Assembly: GCA_902787065.1 (NCBI GenBank)
Contig: CADAFA010000052.1
Span: 1 to 6,263, forward strand
Direction: 5' to 3'
Length of the DNA: 6,263 nucleotides
Source of the DNA: an uncultured Elusimicrobium sp.
GTDB lineage: Bacteria; Elusimicrobiota; Elusimicrobia; Elusimicrobiales; Elusimicrobiaceae
The stretch's first letter is position 1. Each line of letters opens with the position of its first letter. Below, piece after piece: positions 5,726-6,263 of the stretch. Made by a program: the position numbers and the translations under genes. The notes under the pieces are model-generated. The model made no database searches and had not been told where the DNA came from. It saw only the letters and a program-made list of their open reading frames with translations.

Positions 5726-6136
5726 CTATTTATGAATTACCCAATAATTATCGAAATGTAATGTGGTGCTAAAAGGTTCACATTCTTTGGCAGTACCACG
5801 GCAATACAATGTATTATATCTTATACCCTGTTCAAAAAAAGGCATGCTGCCATTTTTTGGACTGGCATAACAATTCTCATTACAAAAGAATCTATAATAT
5901 CCCTCTTTTATTTCTATATCCAATGGGGTTAGGTCTGTTGTATGGTGTACATATGCTCCGTTGCTTAAAAAATATCTTTGCTGTGCATCTTGAATTGCTT
6001 TCAGTGTGTTAATTGCCTCAGTTGCTCTTGATTTCAATAATGCTTTTTTATACTGTGGCAGGGCGATACCAGCAAGTATACCGATAATTAATACAACTAC
6101 TAAAAGTTCCAACAATGTAAAACCTTTTTTATTCAT
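5726..6136 (-). CDS. type IV major-type pilin or pilin-like protein with type III signal peptide
   Basis: A complete 136-residue prepilin. The leader MNKKG is followed by FTLLELLVVVLIIGILAG. This is the classical prepilin-peptidase site (cleavage after Gly5, N-methylation of the new Phe1), with the conserved Glu at mature position 5 and the hydrophobic alpha-1 helix that packs in the pilus core. The helix continues as a polar amphipathic segment (about 29-58, KALLKSRATEAINTLKAIQD). The globular part is short and carries four cysteines (85, 89, 112, 119), enough for two disulfides, including a Cys pair near the C-terminus like the D-region of pilins. It ends WVIHK. A strong SD, AAAGGAGAG, lies just upstream of the ATG. 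The signature says pilin superfamily. Whether this is the structural subunit, a minor pilin or a type II pseudopilin cannot be settled from one gene. The nearby PilT-like gene favours a pilus. Confidence 0.93.
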   Translation of the reverse strand: MNKKGFTLLELLVVVLIIGILAGIALPQYKKALLKSRATEAINTLKAIQDAQQRYFLSNGAYVHHTTDLTPLDIEIKEGYYRFFCNENCYASPKNGSMPFFEQGIRYNTLYCRGTAKECEPFSTTLHFDNYWVIHK

Positions 6137-6140
6137 ATTA

Positions 6141-6149
6141 CTCTCCTTT
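6141..6149 (-). promoter_or_regulatory. ribosome binding site of the pilin gene
   Basis: On the minus strand AAAGGAGAG lies about five bases before the pilin ATG. It is the strongest SD match in the window, consistent with high expression of a structural subunit. Confidence 0.85.
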
Positions 6150-6152
6150 AAT

Positions 6153-6263
6153 TTAATTTGTACTGCTATTTTTTTTATTTGTACCTCCTAAATTCAGCCA
6201 AATAAAAACGGCTATAATACCCGAGCAACAGGAAGTAACCCGTAATATAACAGCCGTGGTTTG
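6153..6263 (-). other. window-edge region with two open minus-strand frames, possible 3' end of an upstream gene
   Basis: Two overlapping frames run open from the window edge. One ends at TAA 6153-6155 (36 codons, with a hydrophobic stretch SGIIAVFIWLNLGG) and stops 16 bases before the pilin ATG. The other ends at TAA 6175-6177 (28 codons, ending YLAEFRRYK). Either could be the C-terminus of a gene beginning beyond base 6263, or neither may be coding. I cannot choose between them, and a terminator-like hairpin overlaps both. Confidence 0.25.
6202..6257 (-). terminator. possible rho-independent terminator upstream of the pilin gene
   Basis: On the minus strand ACGGCT (6252-6257) pairs with AGCCGT (6208-6213) and is followed directly by TTTTTATTT. 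The stem is only six base pairs and the loop is long (38 bases) with weak inner pairing, so this is a tentative call. If real, it ends a transcript coming from outside the window and gives the pilin its own transcription unit. Confidence 0.35.

Noticed and set aside
6216..6245. Sigma-54 promoter for the pilin (GG ... TTGCT on the minus strand)
   Set aside because: The GG and GC doublets are 12 or more bases apart instead of the required 10, and the TGGCAC block is absent.

Overview
This AT-rich window carries one tightly packed minus-strand operon, a repeat-filled spacer, and a minus-strand type IV pilin gene. The organism is almost certainly a diderm bacterium with type IV pili and a conventional FtsZ divisome. 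The pilin style (short type III leader, cysteine-bearing C-terminal domain), the AT-rich codon use and the ftsQ-ftsA-ftsZ-pilT-cmk-plsC order make me think of the Elusimicrobiota. That placement is an impression from memory, not something the sequence proves.

In transcription order, from high to low coordinates: (1) 6137-6263 is the upstream edge. It holds a possible terminator hairpin and two overlapping minus-strand open frames that may be the tail of a gene outside the window. (2) 5726-6136 is a complete 136-residue type IV pilin with a strong Shine-Dalgarno (SD) sequence. (3) 5283-5725 is a 443-base spacer without a convincing gene. It contains an 87-nt imperfect palindrome, a 33-bp direct repeat present twice at an exact 120-bp period, several smaller inverted repeats, and a likely promoter abutting ftsQ. 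(4) 1-5282 is the operon ftsQ, ftsA, ftsZ, a pilT-family ATPase gene, cmk and plsC (cut by the window edge). The first four junctions all read TAA-N-ATG with a one-base gap, and cmk and plsC overlap by 11 bases.

FtsQ (single-pass periplasmic scaffold), FtsA (actin-like membrane anchor) and FtsZ (tubulin-like ring) form the core of the division machinery. The PilT-like ATPase would power retraction of pili, possibly those built from the pilin upstream. Cmk (CMP/dCMP phosphorylation) and PlsC (phosphatidic acid synthesis) supply nucleotide and phospholipid precursors. The operon thus links division, surface motility and envelope growth in one probable transcript.

I found no clearly new biological system. 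The most unusual points are a pilus-motor gene coupled to ftsZ, a probable (near-)leaderless ftsQ start, an atypical FtsZ C-terminal tail, and the repeat mosaic in the spacer.
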